The notes under the pieces were generated by a model that saw nothing but the letters and a program-made list of their open reading frames with translations, was not told the DNA's origin and did no database searches. The translations under genes were made by a program, and so were the position numbers. Shown here piece after piece: positions 13,101 to 36,601 of a stretch of 64,000 bases of DNA. How positions within the stretch are numbered: position 1 is the first letter of the stretch; the number at the start of each line of letters is the position of its first letter. Source of the DNA: Dirofilaria immitis (Eukaryota; Nematoda; Chromadorea; Rhabditida; Onchocercidae). The stretch lies in NCBI GenBank assembly GCA_024305405.1, contig JAKNDB010000068.1, forward strand, positions 9,037,501 to 9,101,500. The letters run 5' to 3'.

Positions 13101-16100
13101 GAAGAGGTTCATGAAACTTGTGAAATATTATAATTGTTAGAATTATGAAGGATTATTTCCGTCAAGATATAAGTTAAAAAAGGAGTAATTTGAGTTATAT
13201 GTTAGTCAAAAGAAAATATGGTATTGAGAAGCTAAGATTTCCGTTTTTGGTAAATCTTGTTAAACTGATTATGTCTTTTTGTTCTGATAATTTTCTTCAT
13301 ATGCCTTTCTGGTAGAAAGTTATATTCAGATTTTATACAATTCGATTGGGTTTAGAACTTTATTTAGAAAGTTATTTAATTTTATTTTCATTCCGCCTTT
13401 CGAAACCATATTTTATTATTATGTATGTAGCTTAAGATTTATCGATGAAATGCATTTTAGCTTATGGATTATATCTTTCTTCATGAGGTATCTATATGTT
13501 ACTTTCTTTCTAGCAGGTTGTTAGAAATCTCTTTATAAGTGATTTATGCTTTGATTACATTCTCATTGATTCATCTTCTTTTCCAGGTTGATGCACAACG
13601 AGCACTTTTGATAGCGACTGAACGCAGACGTGCGTTAATTTTTGTGCTTGATCGACTAATCCAAAAGCATGCGACCGGCGGCGTTCAGCATTCCATTTCA
13701 GATGGGCCAAAAGGGAATTTAACATTTTCAGATATTTCTGTAAAACTTATGCGCGATTTTGTCAACGGACATATCAATTATCATGATGGTAAGAAAATAA
13801 CATTGTTAATTTTACTTAAATTTGGAAGCTGATTCCAACTTGAAGTACTGTGTCTCTATAAAAATGAATATACTGCAACTCTATTACCTGCAGCACATAT
13901 TTTATATTAGCAAGATTGCTTTTTAACATATGAATGGCCAAAACTAACAAGCTCATTTTTGGAAAGAATAAACATCCGGTTTTTAGCAAGTTTTTCAGAT
14001 CAACTGTTATTTTACTTCATTGTACTAATACGATACGAAGAAACAGTCCATCATACAACTTTAACGACAAGCGATGAAGGCATTTGTTCTGGTAGACTTG
14101 AGTTCCCGCATTATATTCAATTTCGATCACTGCCTCATGATTTTAGCTGCACGTTGGAAATTTTCGCCCTTGTGAGTTATTTAAAACACTTTTTTCTTTG
14201 AATATTTCTGTAATACTAAAAAAGTTAAATTCCACCTTAAATTTGAAATTGCTGTCGAATTTTATGAGATGAATATTAGAAATGAATTTTTTTATTATTT
14301 AGATTCGTTATTTTATAAGCATTATTGTGCTAAGGCCTTTTATATCGATAAAAAAAGTTTTTTCTAGTCTTATCAGAGCAGCGAGTTTTTGATAAAGCAG
14401 GAAATAATGTATAGCGAGTTCTCAGTTTATTTCTTAGTATGTGCTTCGCTTGAGTTAATTCTTAAATTAATCCTCGCATCAAAAATTTTGGCTGTCATAG
14501 TATCACAAGACGTATGCCTGCAATGAAATATTTAAAATTAAATTTTTCTTGTAAAATTTTTTAGAGAACACGACGAGAATTGCTTCGTCATGAAACTAAA
14601 TATCATATTAGACGTGGTAACTCGTTAAAGAAATCTCAGAAATCGATGTTTTCACCAGGTTATTAATTGCAACTTAGTAAGATCATTTGAATTCTCAGTC
14701 AAATGTTTCGTGAATATTTTGATAGTGTTCTGTTTTACGAAATGTGTAATCATGAGATGTAGGATTAAATAAAATCTATCTTTAAGAATATCTGATTAGT
14801 GGATTATTGAAGTTGGTTTTCATTTTACTATTAACACAATGATTTATTTACTGAGTAAAAATACGAAGGTCTTATTTGTCTTCAATTCCAGGACCAGTCT
14901 CACTCGGTGGACCATCAGCGGTTATAGACCCATCATTCCAGCGTATTGGACATTTGTCACTTAACATAAGCAGTGTGAGCAAAACTAGATTTCATCTCTC
15001 TGATACGCTTTATCCACTTGATGGAGTTGTCGAAATGAAAGTTCGTTGTTATGCAGAAGATTGTGGCACCGTTGGCTACAAAGGTTTTTTAGTGAGTGAT
15101 CCTTTTGATCTAAAATTTTCTTCGAGTTTAAACATTATAATTGTATTGCAGAGGTACAATAAACATACTGAAAAGAACAATCTGGAGTTTGCGTTTCGTT
15201 CATTCTTACATTTTATTTATAAATTTATTTATTTATTTATAAAGACAATGTTTACACAAAGACAATATTTACGCAAAAAGGCAATGCTTACACAAATGTT
15301 CAGAATTATCCCGAAATTATAATTTTGTTATTTTTGTTCTTTTGTTGACTATTTTTCTTTCGTTCTTACTTTGTTTGCCTTGTGTTTCATTTTCCTAGCT
15401 CTTTTTCCATGAATTATCCTATCTCCGCAACTTTTTTTTAATTTTAATAGTTTTTAAAGTTATGACAATTTGTATTTTTATTTTTATTTGCTGTGTTATT
15501 TCTTTCTGACAGCACAAGAATTTGTACAATATCAATTTTCTAAAATTAAGGTGTAAAATTTTTTTTGCAGAGTTTATACCAACCAGTTGAAAACATTGCT
15601 TCATGGGCTCGATTCTGGTGTGTGCTTTGGGATGGGCAATTACGATTTTGGCGATATCCTGAGGATGAAAACGCAAAAGTCAGTTATATAATTTGTAAAT
15701 TCTATTTTTTCTAGGAATGGTTCTGATGCTGAATTCATTGCATTTCTCCGAATGTAAAAAACTCAGCCCCTGAAACCCGTGAATGAATTATGGAAGAAAT
15801 CTTGGCACTTCTTTTTCATTTCAGCTAGTAACTGCTAGTTCAAAACTGTTTTTCCAATAATTAATAAGTGAATTGATAATTAACGTGCCATTTTAGATAC
15901 CAGTGGTAAGTATTGACTTAAGAACGTGTGCATGCAGTGAAATTAAACCTATTCCCGTAGAATGTTGTCCATATCCGAACTCAATGCAAATCGATGTCTG
16001 GCTACCTGGCAAGTATCCGCAAAAGCCGGATAAAATAAGGTTGACATGAAAACTGATTTTTTTTTATTTCATTCATTTTTTTATAATCTCATTTAAATAT

Positions 16101-16520
16101 ATGATTTGAACATGACTGAAGATTATAACGGGAATAATAAGCTAGAATATTATATATAAGCAACAAATTTTAGCAGATAAAGTTCTTACAATTTTCAAAG
16201 AAGTCTATGTTTTCATTATCTAAGAAAATTGAGAAATTCAAAGTTGCAAAATTAGTGTTTACCTACTTAGCAAAATGTTCTAATAAAAATTCATCAAACT
16301 CGAATGTTGATCGAAGAGAAGTGGATAAAATTTTAGAGCTAAATCACGTCATCCAGTTCAAGAGAATAATCTCTTTAAAATCTGCAGCTCACTTATATGT
16401 TTGACTAATTTCTGGTTTAGAATTCTAATGGCTGCGGACCGAAAAGACGAAATGCATTCCTGGCTTAATGCGATGAATATTTCACTTCGAAATTTAACGC
16501 TTTGGTCTTGCCGATCATAA
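7131..16520 (+). CDS. ani: Anillin (anillin homology domain plus PH domain)
   Basis: Anillin is a cytokinetic scaffold that links RhoA, actomyosin, septins and the membrane. I count 24 exons: 7131-7157, 7553-7625, 7790-7932, 8068-8244, 8515-8703, 9145-9276, 9371-9409, 9538-9586, 9784-9916, 10200-10296, 10384-10452, 10796-10853, 10983-11038, 11314-11421, 11639-11747, 11893-11977, 12902-13106, 13587-13788, 13999-14171, 14565-14658, 14892-15091, 15571-15678, 15897-16039, 16421-16520. Together they give about 922 aa in frame. Residues 1-510 are polar and low-complexity, with [13 protein letters not shown] and SLRDRWE segments. The anillin homology domain spans about 525-800 ([35 protein letters not shown]). 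The PH domain spans about 795-920 ([24 protein letters not shown]) and ends WSCRS. Domain order and C-terminal position match animal anillins. It is longer than short worm anillins that lack the N-terminal half. Which worm paralogue it corresponds to is not decided. Junctions near 9784, 10853/10983 and 11314 are the least certain. Confidence 0.92.
12001..12072 (+). repeat. 72-bp direct repeat, copy 1, in an anillin intron
   Basis: This shares most bases with 12402-12473, including CTTAGATTCTA(A/G)ATATTTTA, CAAAATAGA and AATCCAA. The two copies flank the inverted repeat at 12185-12356. Confidence 0.6.
12185..12356. repeat. Inverted-repeat element in an anillin intron
   Basis: The left arm is 12185-12206 and the right arm 12335-12356. 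They are 22 bp each, reverse complements except for one base, and separated by 128 bp. The insert has no open frame. The arms could be the termini of a short non-autonomous DNA transposon (MITE-like) or fold as a long hairpin in the intron. A pair of 72-bp direct repeats flanks the element. Confidence 0.6.
12402..12473 (+). repeat. 72-bp direct repeat, copy 2, in an anillin intron
   Basis: Diverged second copy of 12001-12072, about 400 bp downstream in the same intron. Confidence 0.6.
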
Positions 16521-17642
16521 AATTGTATTTTTTTATCACTGATCTGAGCAATCCTTTAAATTTTTATTTTACGATGTTTGCTCGACTTATTATATTGCTA
16601 AAACAGGCTTCACGATTATTGTGTAGCTTTCCTCTCATATTTATCTACTAGCTGGCAGATACGGAGATTATTTCTGGATTACACAGTAAGAAGTATTTAA
16701 TTTACATAGAAAATGCATCCGAAAAGGATTAGGCTAGTCAGAGATAAATGCTTTATAAATGCAGATACAAAATCACTTTGATATCTCCATTTATAAAGCG
16801 TTTTTCCTTGATGTAATTCGGAAATTATGCTAACTTTGCTATACTTTAACGACTTCTCAAGTGTTTAAGCTAAGCCAGCGAGAATACTGCCTAAAATTAA
16901 GTCAAAAAAATAGAGACTGTTCATAAAAATCCTGTGAAATGCGGACTCATGAGTGCAACCTCTTGAAGATCGAAGATTAAACAATAAATGGAAAATAAAC
17001 GGAGTGGTGACTCAGGCTCACGGAGCTTCAGTTATATCATTCATGATTCTTTTTATAGTTGTTCACGAAAACTGAAAAAGTTACTAAATTTTTGTTGCTA
17101 GAATGGACCAAGCGGTTTGTTTGATTTATCAACTGCAATTTTTATGATTGTATTACCAATATTCTCACACGACAGAATTATCTTAGTTTTATTACATGTA
17201 AAACGGTTGTACGAAATCTTCCAAGATTGAAATAAGAGTTTAAAATTATTCCTGTGTAAACTAAAAGAAAAATTAGGTGGTCCAGGCAGATGACGAATCT
17301 AGAAGAACTTGAAAACTCATTTTAAATCAAGGAAAAACCAAACCAGAATGATTAAAAATGTTTTCTCAGTGACACTACTAATGATAATGTTTGATGTCAT
17401 AATAAATTGAGAATATCCTGATATACAGGAGGAATTCTCACGAAATTTGTAAATGTAACCGAAAATAGTGTGAGAAATTTTTCACTAATTTTTTCAGTAT
17501 CGAGGGTAACCTCATTGGCCAATTTTCTAGAGAACTGTTTTTTTCATTTTATGTGAAGATGAATACGTCGGTAGATCAGCGAAATGCTTTATTTCAAAAT
17601 CAATTCAAAATTTATACATGAGGCTCACCAACGATTTCTTTT
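16521..17642. other. Intergenic space between the convergent 3' ends of anillin and cul-2
   Basis: About 1.1 kb holding the two 3' UTRs. On the + strand an AATAAA occurs at 16983-16988, rather far from the anillin stop. No open frame looks coding. Confidence 0.5.
17588..17593 (-). terminator. Poly(A) signal AATAAA of cul-2
   Basis: AATAAA on the minus strand begins 50 nt past the cullin stop codon at 17645-17643, the expected distance for nematode 3' UTRs. Confidence 0.6.
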
Positions 17643-28235
<10,593 letters not shown>

Positions 28236-28238
<3 letters not shown>

Positions 28239-28262
28239 AACTGAAATTATCAGCATTTAAAA
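28236..28262 (-). promoter_or_regulatory. Probable spliced-leader acceptor and start codon upstream of cul-2
   Basis: On the minus strand AATTTCAG is followed by TT and the ATG at 28238. This looks like a trans-splice acceptor. Translation from this ATG (MDIVMPKSDGG) runs in a frame one base off from the cullin frame in the first recognised exon. Confidence 0.45.
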
Positions 28263-30809
28263 ATCTTCAGAATCTATGCAAACTGCTGGTGCATAGTCGA
28301 TGCAAAATGTCTTTAATCATAAAACAGTGATGAAATATTTTATAGATAAAAATTTTATTCACCGCATAAAACATAATTATTCCGCTTTTATCCGTTTAAA
28401 CTACCGGAAATGGACATAAATTCAAGAATGATGTGTGGTCAACGATGCTTAAATGCATCAGTTTTCTTGGCATTTTGGACTCAGTACTCCTCATACTGCC
28501 AATGGAAATCATAGCAAGCATTACACAAAGAGGATGAGTAATGGAAAGAGGATAACTGACGAATGGACTGTCGCCTCGCACTTCAGTATGTTGTCTGTAT
28601 TATATTTGTAAGTCCATTAATGCAACAGTTTTCTGCATGACAGTTTGAAGCAAAGGAAACTGACGTATCCTCTGATGAAACTGGGATTAAATCCAAAACT
28701 GATGGAAGAAAACTGGAGAAACTTAGAAAAGACTGGCACAAGGAAAGATAGTTCAAAAGACCTCACTATTGTCTTTGATAACCTGAAGCTTATCAGCGAC
28801 TTATCATTCAATTTTAGCACATCAGTAGACACTATCTATATCGTTTTCTGCCCAATCTTTTTCACTGCATTATTCAACATTACCCATCGATACAATCGCG
28901 AGAATAATCGCATACCACCCAATCTAGAAAAAGTATTTCAGTAGGTTGCATATATCACTCATGCAACCGGACACTGGATAAAATAAGACCAATTATTCAG
29001 GACGAGGAGGCAAGCATGCCGATCCAGCTGCGTGGGTCTTCTACGGGGCAAATTAGTAACAGAATAAATAACTATATGTGCTACACTGGTTGCTTCACTG
29101 CTAACTGTTAAATAAAGTTCTTAAAAGTGATTATGGCAGAACATTTCATGTATTAACTCACTGCAAGAGTTGTAGAAAGAGAGGCGGTAGCCATGTTTTC
29201 TTCGATGTAAAAATGAATATGATTTTATCCTCAAACAAGATTAACCGAAAAATAGTGATCTCATCACAAACTTATTAATCTCAAGAATATAGACTGGCAA
29301 AATTTTCGTTCTTCAATACATAAAAAATATTTGAGAAATTTATTCTTCAAATATTCCCTGCAGTGCTCTGTAAATCCATTAAAATAAGTCACACAATAAG
29401 TACAAGACAGAATTCACTTTTCAGTGATGAATTCTTCTGAAATTGATGCCGACTTCTTACATGCATCTACATGTTCAGTTAAGAAATCCCTGAACCGTTA
29501 AAATCTTAGGTCATTAAAAGTCATAATCCATGGTAAAACTGTTCATAATACAATTAACTGAAATTCAGAGGCTGAAATAACGTAAATATAAGGAATGAAG
29601 AGGAATTTGATTTCTATGAAGACGATTGTACATTCGATAGACAAGAATCAATATAAAAATTATTAAATTAGGAACAAATCCATCAGATGTAATCCAAATG
29701 AAATCGCTGTACCCAAGCCAGAAGAATTAAATAAACAGCATTGATACACCGCTAATTTTGGTTTCTGAAAAAATAAGTAGCTTTCCAAATTATAACTTTG
29801 CGAAATCAGATACGACAACATACATCTATGCTATAAAATATCTCAAAGGATTCCAATAGTAGAGCTGAACAAGTAGACGCACATTATAATGAGCATATAA
29901 ACGGCACACAATGTAAGGAACGAATAAGAAAAAATACAGAATTGATGAAAATATGAAATCAAAAGTAACCAATTTTAATGAAAGTTAAATAAAAACTGCA
30001 AAATAAATTATTTTCTAAACATAAAAGGACTGTAACTCATTATTTTTGGATCAGCGCGATAAATTAATTATTATTTTTACATGGTAAATATTAAAATCAG
30101 AATTTGCTGAGAAATGTTATCTGACAAATAACAACAGGATTATCAGTTGCTTTATATCAAATAATACTCATATTTTTCTTCCGAATGATGATCGAAACCA
30201 AATATTTCACATAGCTGAAGAATTCAATTTATTTCTTGCTGTTGCCTTTTAATGTTATTAACACTTTTTATCCACATTCAAACAACATTAATCTTGACTG
30301 CATTCTTTTTGCAAAAGACGATATTATGACTTACTTAAGAAATATTTACCGGTGTATTACATTTTCATCAGTTAATATTATAATAGCAATTTGTAATAAC
30401 GAAGCTTTTTTGGTGCATAAATTTTCTAGTAATGTATACCGAATCAGCTTACTTTACTACTCCTCGATTTGTCCAATAATATAATTTAAATATAATATGA
30501 TTTAAAAAAATTTATGTTCAATAATATAATTTAAAAAATTTTATCACCTTCTACTGTATTTCGTTCGTTTGTACGCAAATATGAAAAACGGCCGATTTTT
30601 TCTCCACTGGAAAAATCCTCCTATAATCACCCTGTAAACATCACCAAATTAATAAATGTTTTTATGACGACAAAAATAATCTCTTAACTGTCAATTATAT
30701 TGTTTTTGCAATTGTCGTGTCGTGCAACCATTTTCAAATATCACATTTCAGAAAGAAGATCACAAAACTAGATATTTAATCATTTGAATATATTTGTCTG
30801 TGTTTTGAT
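28263..30809. other. Intergenic region between cul-2 and the lipase, with degenerate coding-like segments
   Basis: About 2.5 kb. Between 28396 and 28944 several frames read like eroded protein on the + strand, for example KSKTDGRKLEKLRKDWHKE in one frame and MEENWRNLEKTGTRKDSSKD in another. Stops and frame changes lie between them, and no splice signals join them. The GC-richer patch at 29000-29060 is part of the same texture. The remainder is AT-rich with nothing recognisable. Confidence 0.4.
28396..28944 (+). pseudogene. Eroded coding-like relic
   Basis: Two overlapping + frames alternate in protein-like composition. Charged helices in one frame are cut by stops where the other opens, which suggests an old gene or mobile-element fragment that has accumulated indels. 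The family is not recognisable by eye. Confidence 0.25.
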
Positions 30810-33800
30810 CTATGGTTGATGAGCAATTGTTTGCTTTTTAAATAATGATCCACAAACTCTAACAAATGGTAATGCTGTTTTCGATAATAATCTATCTATG
30901 CTTCTCAGTACTTCTCTTTCTTTGATAACTTCAGATGGCAAATTAATATTAAGCTGTTCTTGAACAAGCGATCCTTGATCATTTCCACTGAATTCAACTT
31001 CAAAGGTTGTTAACTGCTGACCAAGCCTGGAATAGTGAATTCAGAGCATTGTTTTTTAGAGGAATCAAATCTTAAACAATGAAATTTATTTAAACAACGG
31101 AACTATGCAGAAAACTTGAATATTTTGCGATTCACAAATATAAAACTATGTACTGTAAAAAATACCTTGCAGAAACTCCCGTTTCCTGCATGTATATTTC
31201 ATTCAAAATAAAGTTAATAATGTGCTTTATCCTTATACTCTGCCAGTCGTCTGCAATACGTCTGATGATTCGTACAGCAAGCCAAGTACTTAGACTGAAA
31301 AATCTTGTTCGTAATTTTCCTTTGCAATAGAAAAATAGCAAGCGAATGGTATATGTAATAATTATGATCTGCTTTCTTGATCTAGACGATTGCTATCTAA
31401 TTCTAACTTTTTGATGGCGAAAGAAAAACACAATTCTTTCTCAAAATCAACGGGAAGTCGTATCTACTTATAAAAGAAACGGAATGTGCAAATTGATTAG
31501 GTTTTTAAATGTTGTGCCATATAATTAATGACGATACCATATAAGATAATAATATTATATAATCAAAATACAATAAAAAAATTCACGAACCACTGACAAA
31601 ATTTGAACCATTGATAAGCTACGGTTAAAGGTACCGTCATGTAATGCGCTAACTGTATTACTCGACATGAACGAATATAGTCCAGAAACCAATTTTTTTC
31701 ATTGCTTCATCAAATGCTAAAATTCCCTTTAAGTTGCGAAAATAAAAATTATTTTTAGAGTAATTTGCTCTTTATTTTATAATTTGAAAAACATATAAGA
31801 ATCAAATATTTGTGCAATAAAAATTGAAAATAAACTACCATTTTGCATCGAATGCGGTAACTGAATAGAATCCACTGCAAGAACAGCATCAATGTGTCTA
31901 ACATTCTCGTCATCATGACTGAAAAAGCAGAAAGTGCTAGTATTCCATTCTTTCGTTCATTTTATATTGCAAAAAAAGAATATTAAAAAAATTGGCTAAT
32001 AAAACACAACAAATGAGAGTTGCAATATAAAAAGTAATCAGTATGATCTTCGCTTTTCTGTAATTTAAGCAAAACTGCCAAGCATATATCACTATTTATG
32101 AATTTACAAATAAAAGATACAGCTTTTCTGGTAGAAAATCTATAATAAATCAGGTCTACTTTACAAGAATCGGAAAGACCTCAATGCATTCAATGATTGT
32201 AAAATTTAACACAACCTTTCCTTATGAATCGCAGAGTTCGATGTTAGCGTAGCAATAACTCCTTTATTTGCGCGATTCAGATTGGCTAATAAATCAATTT
32301 TTGCCGAAAGGCAAACAGCATTTGATATGAATCCTAAAAATGAGAATAAATTGACATATATATTGTATATATATACAATAGCTCTAGAGATTCTGAAACA
32401 ATATTTGCCAAGTCAAATAATAATTCACATGAATTGGTAATAAAAAATCAGAACAATGAAAAATACAAACAATTCTCAATACTTCATTTTGCCATTTTGT
32501 TAATCGATTAAAAATATAAATATTTTCTGGAACATTAATCATAAATTTGAATGCCAATGAAGTTACAAATGACCTAAATAGATTCAATTTAGCAGAATTT
32601 CAGCTACTACAGAATATTATTATTCTTTTCTAACTTACCATTACTAGCAACAAACTTCAGAGCATCATTGAAGCCATTTCGACACATGGATGCGCATTCT
32701 TCAACAGACGGAGGAAAAAGACATATAGCAGCGCGATGCAGATTATTCGCTGTTAATCTGATAGAAGTTCCAGCAAAATTCCATTCAAACAGACTACAAT
32801 TAGAAACAAAAATCATGATTCGGAAATAACTGTAAATCGATTGTGTTATCAAAATTCAGCATTTCTTAATACCCTCCAGTCCTTAAACATTTATAACATT
32901 TTTATAATAAAGTTCCAGGTTTTTATGCTCAACCTAAGTTTCTGCCAGTCAAGTGTAGTCAGGAATAACGAAAACCGGTTCCAGTGTATAAATATTAATT
33001 ATACAATTGTACAAAATTTTAACCTAGCACTTTCCTCGTCTGTCGGACAAATATCAGATTCACCCGAAAATGGTGAAACTGTAATCGTATTAACATCAGT
33101 AACCGGCTGGTTATTAGTAGCGCCACCATCAATGTAAATTTCACCTCGAAATGTTGGATAAACAAAGCCACCATATACCGGAATGAAACAACTACAACAA
33201 ATTGCCTGCAATAACTGACATTTATAATCTAAGTTTTCCAGTCATTTCATAATTCAGTTTTGAAAGATATCACTAATCTATGCCTAATGCATTTAGAAGG
33301 ATTGCAATATAATTTATAAATTTTTGTTCTACCAATTTAAATTTCCACTTCTCTCATTCATATTTTACAAAAAACTGAGTACTCTTAGCTGCTATATTAA
33401 ACTTAGCATACTTCTCTCATCAAAGAACACAAAAGTCTTACTTTTTCATTCATAATCCAGATTAACTTATCCGAATACAAAACAAAACATATGTACATTT
33501 TGCGATAAACGAGTGATTATTTAGTCCGCTATCATTAAATGTCGGCATAAAGCAACATAAAATTATAATAAAAAAAAAAAAAAAAACATCGAGAAGTTCA
33601 TCCTTGGTATAAAACTCATCCAATATCACATTCTCCATATCACGGAATCGAGTTAAAGAAATCCTCAATCGACCAGTACAAATCTCATGAGCATTACTTG
33701 GTAAAAGAGCATTCAGTTTTGCTCGCACTAATTTCAACAAATCGAAATCTCTGTTTAGAGCACCAAATGTATATGATCTTGCCTTAAAATATGAAGTTTA

Positions 33801-34200
33801 GCAACATGCATAAGTCAAGAGCGACAGTACCAACTATAGAGCTGAACATATCTTGATTTGAAAAGATGTTCCTTCTAACCGAATGTTTTACCTTTTATAG
33901 TTTTTATAGTAAAAAACAAAAAATTTAAGTTTATTTCTGAACACTTACTTCATAGACGACGCTCAAGAAGAAGCTCGTTGCCTGAGAAATACATACATTA
34001 CAGATAATACAAGCAGCAATGATAGAACCAGCAGAAGCACCAGAAATTCGATTTTGCAATAATTGTGGAGCATATTTCTTAATAGCCGCGCATACACCAG
34101 CATGATATATACAGAGAAACCCGCATCCGGAAAGCGACAATGATGCTTTGTAAATTCGTTCCGGATCCGCATTTGCAATCCGTAACCCGGACGCAGGCAT
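30810..34200 (-). CDS. atgl-1: Patatin-like lipase of the ATGL/PNPLA2 family (frame break in exon 7)
   Basis: ATGL hydrolyses triacylglycerol at lipid droplets. Exons 5'->3': 34200-33949, 33782-33588, 33205-33024, 32793-32639, 32333-32216, 31918-31839, 31716-31594, 31294-31166, 31026-30810; about 483 aa. The patatin domain (1-180) has the oxyanion glycine block SGCGFL (24-29). The nucleophile elbow is GASAG with Ser at 56. The catalytic Asp lies in YIDGG. Family blocks also seen are [25 protein letters not shown] and [14 protein letters not shown]. The C-terminal half contains hydrophobic helices ([16 protein letters not shown]) as in ATGL. In exon 7 the frame shifts by one base at a run of seven T (31693-31699 on +). 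The sequence before and after is family-like, so a missing base in the run is the simplest cause. Exon 2 uses an AAG acceptor, and its donor is buried in a poly-T. Start chosen: the first ATG with the full patatin domain. Confidence 0.9.
32361..32380. repeat. Perfect 20-bp AT palindrome
   Basis: TATTGTATATATATACAATA lies in a lipase intron. It is probably just a TA-rich microsatellite that happens to be palindromic. Confidence 0.5.
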
Positions 34201-34724
34201 TCTTAATTTAATTTTAACATAAAAATTTTACTACAAATCATATCCAAATGACTTAAAAGCCTTTAAGCCTCACGTGATTAAACGAAGGAACTAAAATAAC
34301 TGCTTTGCGAACGTTAAACCAATATCTTCATTTTCTTGACTCTCTTTTCGCTTTTTCCGCTTTTCTCTCCTCATTCTAATACCCACTGATGCCAATTTTA
34401 AAATCAGAAATTATCGAATACGTAGAAGCCTTTGAAATCTTATAAATTGTAAAAAAATCCGATAACTAACGAGTCAAAATCACCTGCAAAAGTAAGACAA
34501 CGATGCGATCAACCGCGAACTTTATATCGATTGTGACCTAATCCTGTAGAATGGACAAAATGAAAACTTATGGATCATCAAATAGTAACTGACGATAACG
34601 AACTGCTAGTTTGATATTTCCGATAACGACTGTTAGTTTTGATACAGAAGAGGAAGGCGTGGGAATTTTCTTTCAATACATCAAGGGTTTTTTTATTCTC
34701 GAAGAACTTGGCTAAAAATTAATT

Positions 34725-35528
34725 ATGTCAGAAATAGCATTAGTTGAAGAAAAGAAGAAGCCAAAAAATTTACCGTTGAATTACATTGTCAATTTCATAT
34801 TTATATATTATTTTGAAAAAGTAAGCAAATCGGAATTCCTCGATTTTAAGTATTTTCCAGTCCAGGGACCTTAATTTTTCTGCAATTCAACACGTTACAT
34901 CATTTATTAATCATAAAATTCTTTCATCTGTAGCAGAAAAGAAGTCTTCAAAATGAGACAATTTATCATATGAAACATGATTCCTCAAGAAAAGAATGAG
35001 TCATGAAATGTAAACAGAAATTTGTTATTTCTTTCAAACAATGCAAAATTTAAGCGAAGCATTATGAATGACTACAAGTTTTGAATGAAATATAAATTTG
35101 GATTGCTAACAATTAAATAATGGAATAATTTGTTGTTGAAATAATTTATTAATAAAGCAATTAAAAGTCTGTAGCAAAATTGATCAATAAAACCAAAGTT
35201 ATAAACCAATTTCTAAGAACATATTTCCTGGATACTTGGTGATAGTAAAAATATAATTGTTATGAATAATTTGCTTTGTTTATTAGCTTTCTGCAAAATT
35301 ATTTCGTACATTTTGGCTTTAATGAGTGAAAATAGTTGTGAAGGAAGAAATATGCGATCCATTTGTTTTCTCTAAGATTTTCATAAAAACTTATACGATT
35401 TCAATGAATCAAAGTATCTCTTCTTTTCATCAGTATGATTAATAAAAGAATCAGTTTCATCAATGTTTTAGGGTTGGAAATTACTGTTTCTTAAGAAGGA
35501 GAAATCAGGAATGCTAAGTGTATTATAA
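34725..35528 (+). CDS. Candidate two-exon small protein of about 50 aa
   Basis: Exon 1 (34725-34820) starts MSEIALVEEKKKPKNLPLNY and runs into a hydrophobic, aromatic segment. It ends at a strong GTAAGC donor in phase 0. Exon 2 (35472-35528) follows a TTTTAG acceptor in phase 0, adds 18 residues rich in K and L, and stops. The result would be a tiny single-pass membrane protein. There is no homology that I recognise; the support is only the start, the donor and the phase match. Confidence 0.25.
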
Positions 35529-36574
35529 CATTCTAGTGTAGTATGTATTCGCACGCTATTATTCATCATTCTCTACCGCATATTTCTGACTTGGAAAAGA
35601 TGCTTTTCTTCTGACTTGGGATGGAATGATATTTTTGACAATGAATCAGTTTTGTAAAAAGTTTTTTGCTATTGAATTTCTTCCTCTTTCTCTGCATAAT
35701 ATTTCAATGAATACCAAAGAGCGTCTTGACTTTGATGCATAGCTTAATAGGACCTTCTCATTTGTAATTTTACTGTGAAAGATGATAGCGAGATATCATT
35801 TGCAATCTCGCTATTTCGTCGTCGATATTTATTATATTAATAGCTGCATTTATTGCTCTTGAAGATCTCTTTTGTAATATAAGTATTCAGTATTTATGCA
35901 ATTTGAATATTCTCTTCTTTCTTTTGCATCAAGCCCGTAGTTTTAAAAGAATCCCATCTGAATGCAACAAAATAGCAATAGAAGGTGCTAAAGTATAGTG
36001 AACATAAATACCAAAAGATAGTATCATTCTTTGATCGTCGAAGTCGAATGGTCCGTATCATTGGAAGTCTAAGAAGAATGACAGAAATCAAAATTGCCCA
36101 AACATTTAGTATAGCTTACAATTCTATTGCTAACTTGTACATCTAAAGCAAAAAAAAAGAAAGAAGAATCGATTTTCAAAGAGTTTCATAACACCAGTGT
36201 TTAACATAACTTTTTAAGATATCCTTTAGTTAGCCTGCCAACAAAGAAGTAGTTAATTGAGATTGTTTGATGGGTTGAGAATTAGGCGTTTGTTGATTTT
36301 GAGCATAACTAAATACAAATAGATACATTTCTACTCGACGATTTACATATTCTTGCATCAGTAGCAGATGATTTGCACTGAAATATTGGACAGTTCTAAT
36401 GATCTAAAAGGAAGAAGAAATAGAGTTGATTACTGAAAATCTATGAAATCATGATATGAGTTGCCTTTTCTCTTGCCCATAGTAAGAGATGATGGATAGC
36501 ATGATTCTCTTTTATCACTACATTCTGATCATTTCCAGATTACATGTTGAAATAAGACATTCAGTAATGATAAA

Positions 36575-36594
36575 TATATTTTGTATTATTTCAG
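36575..36594 (+). promoter_or_regulatory. Probable spliced-leader acceptor
   Basis: TATTATTTCAG ends at 36594, seven bases before the start ATG at 36602. No upstream coding exon is evident, so this is consistent with trans-splicing. Confidence 0.45.
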
Positions 36595-36601
36595 GGTAAC
36601 A

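Larger units (their letters stand above)
34201..36594. other. Intergenic region upstream of the lipase and the secreted-protein gene
   Basis: This divergent spacer of 2.4 kb should hold promoters of the lipase (-) and the small secreted protein (+). Apart from the weak two-exon candidate at 34725-35528 I see only AT-rich sequence. The 65-codon minus frame at 35894-36091 has no supporting signals. Confidence 0.45.
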
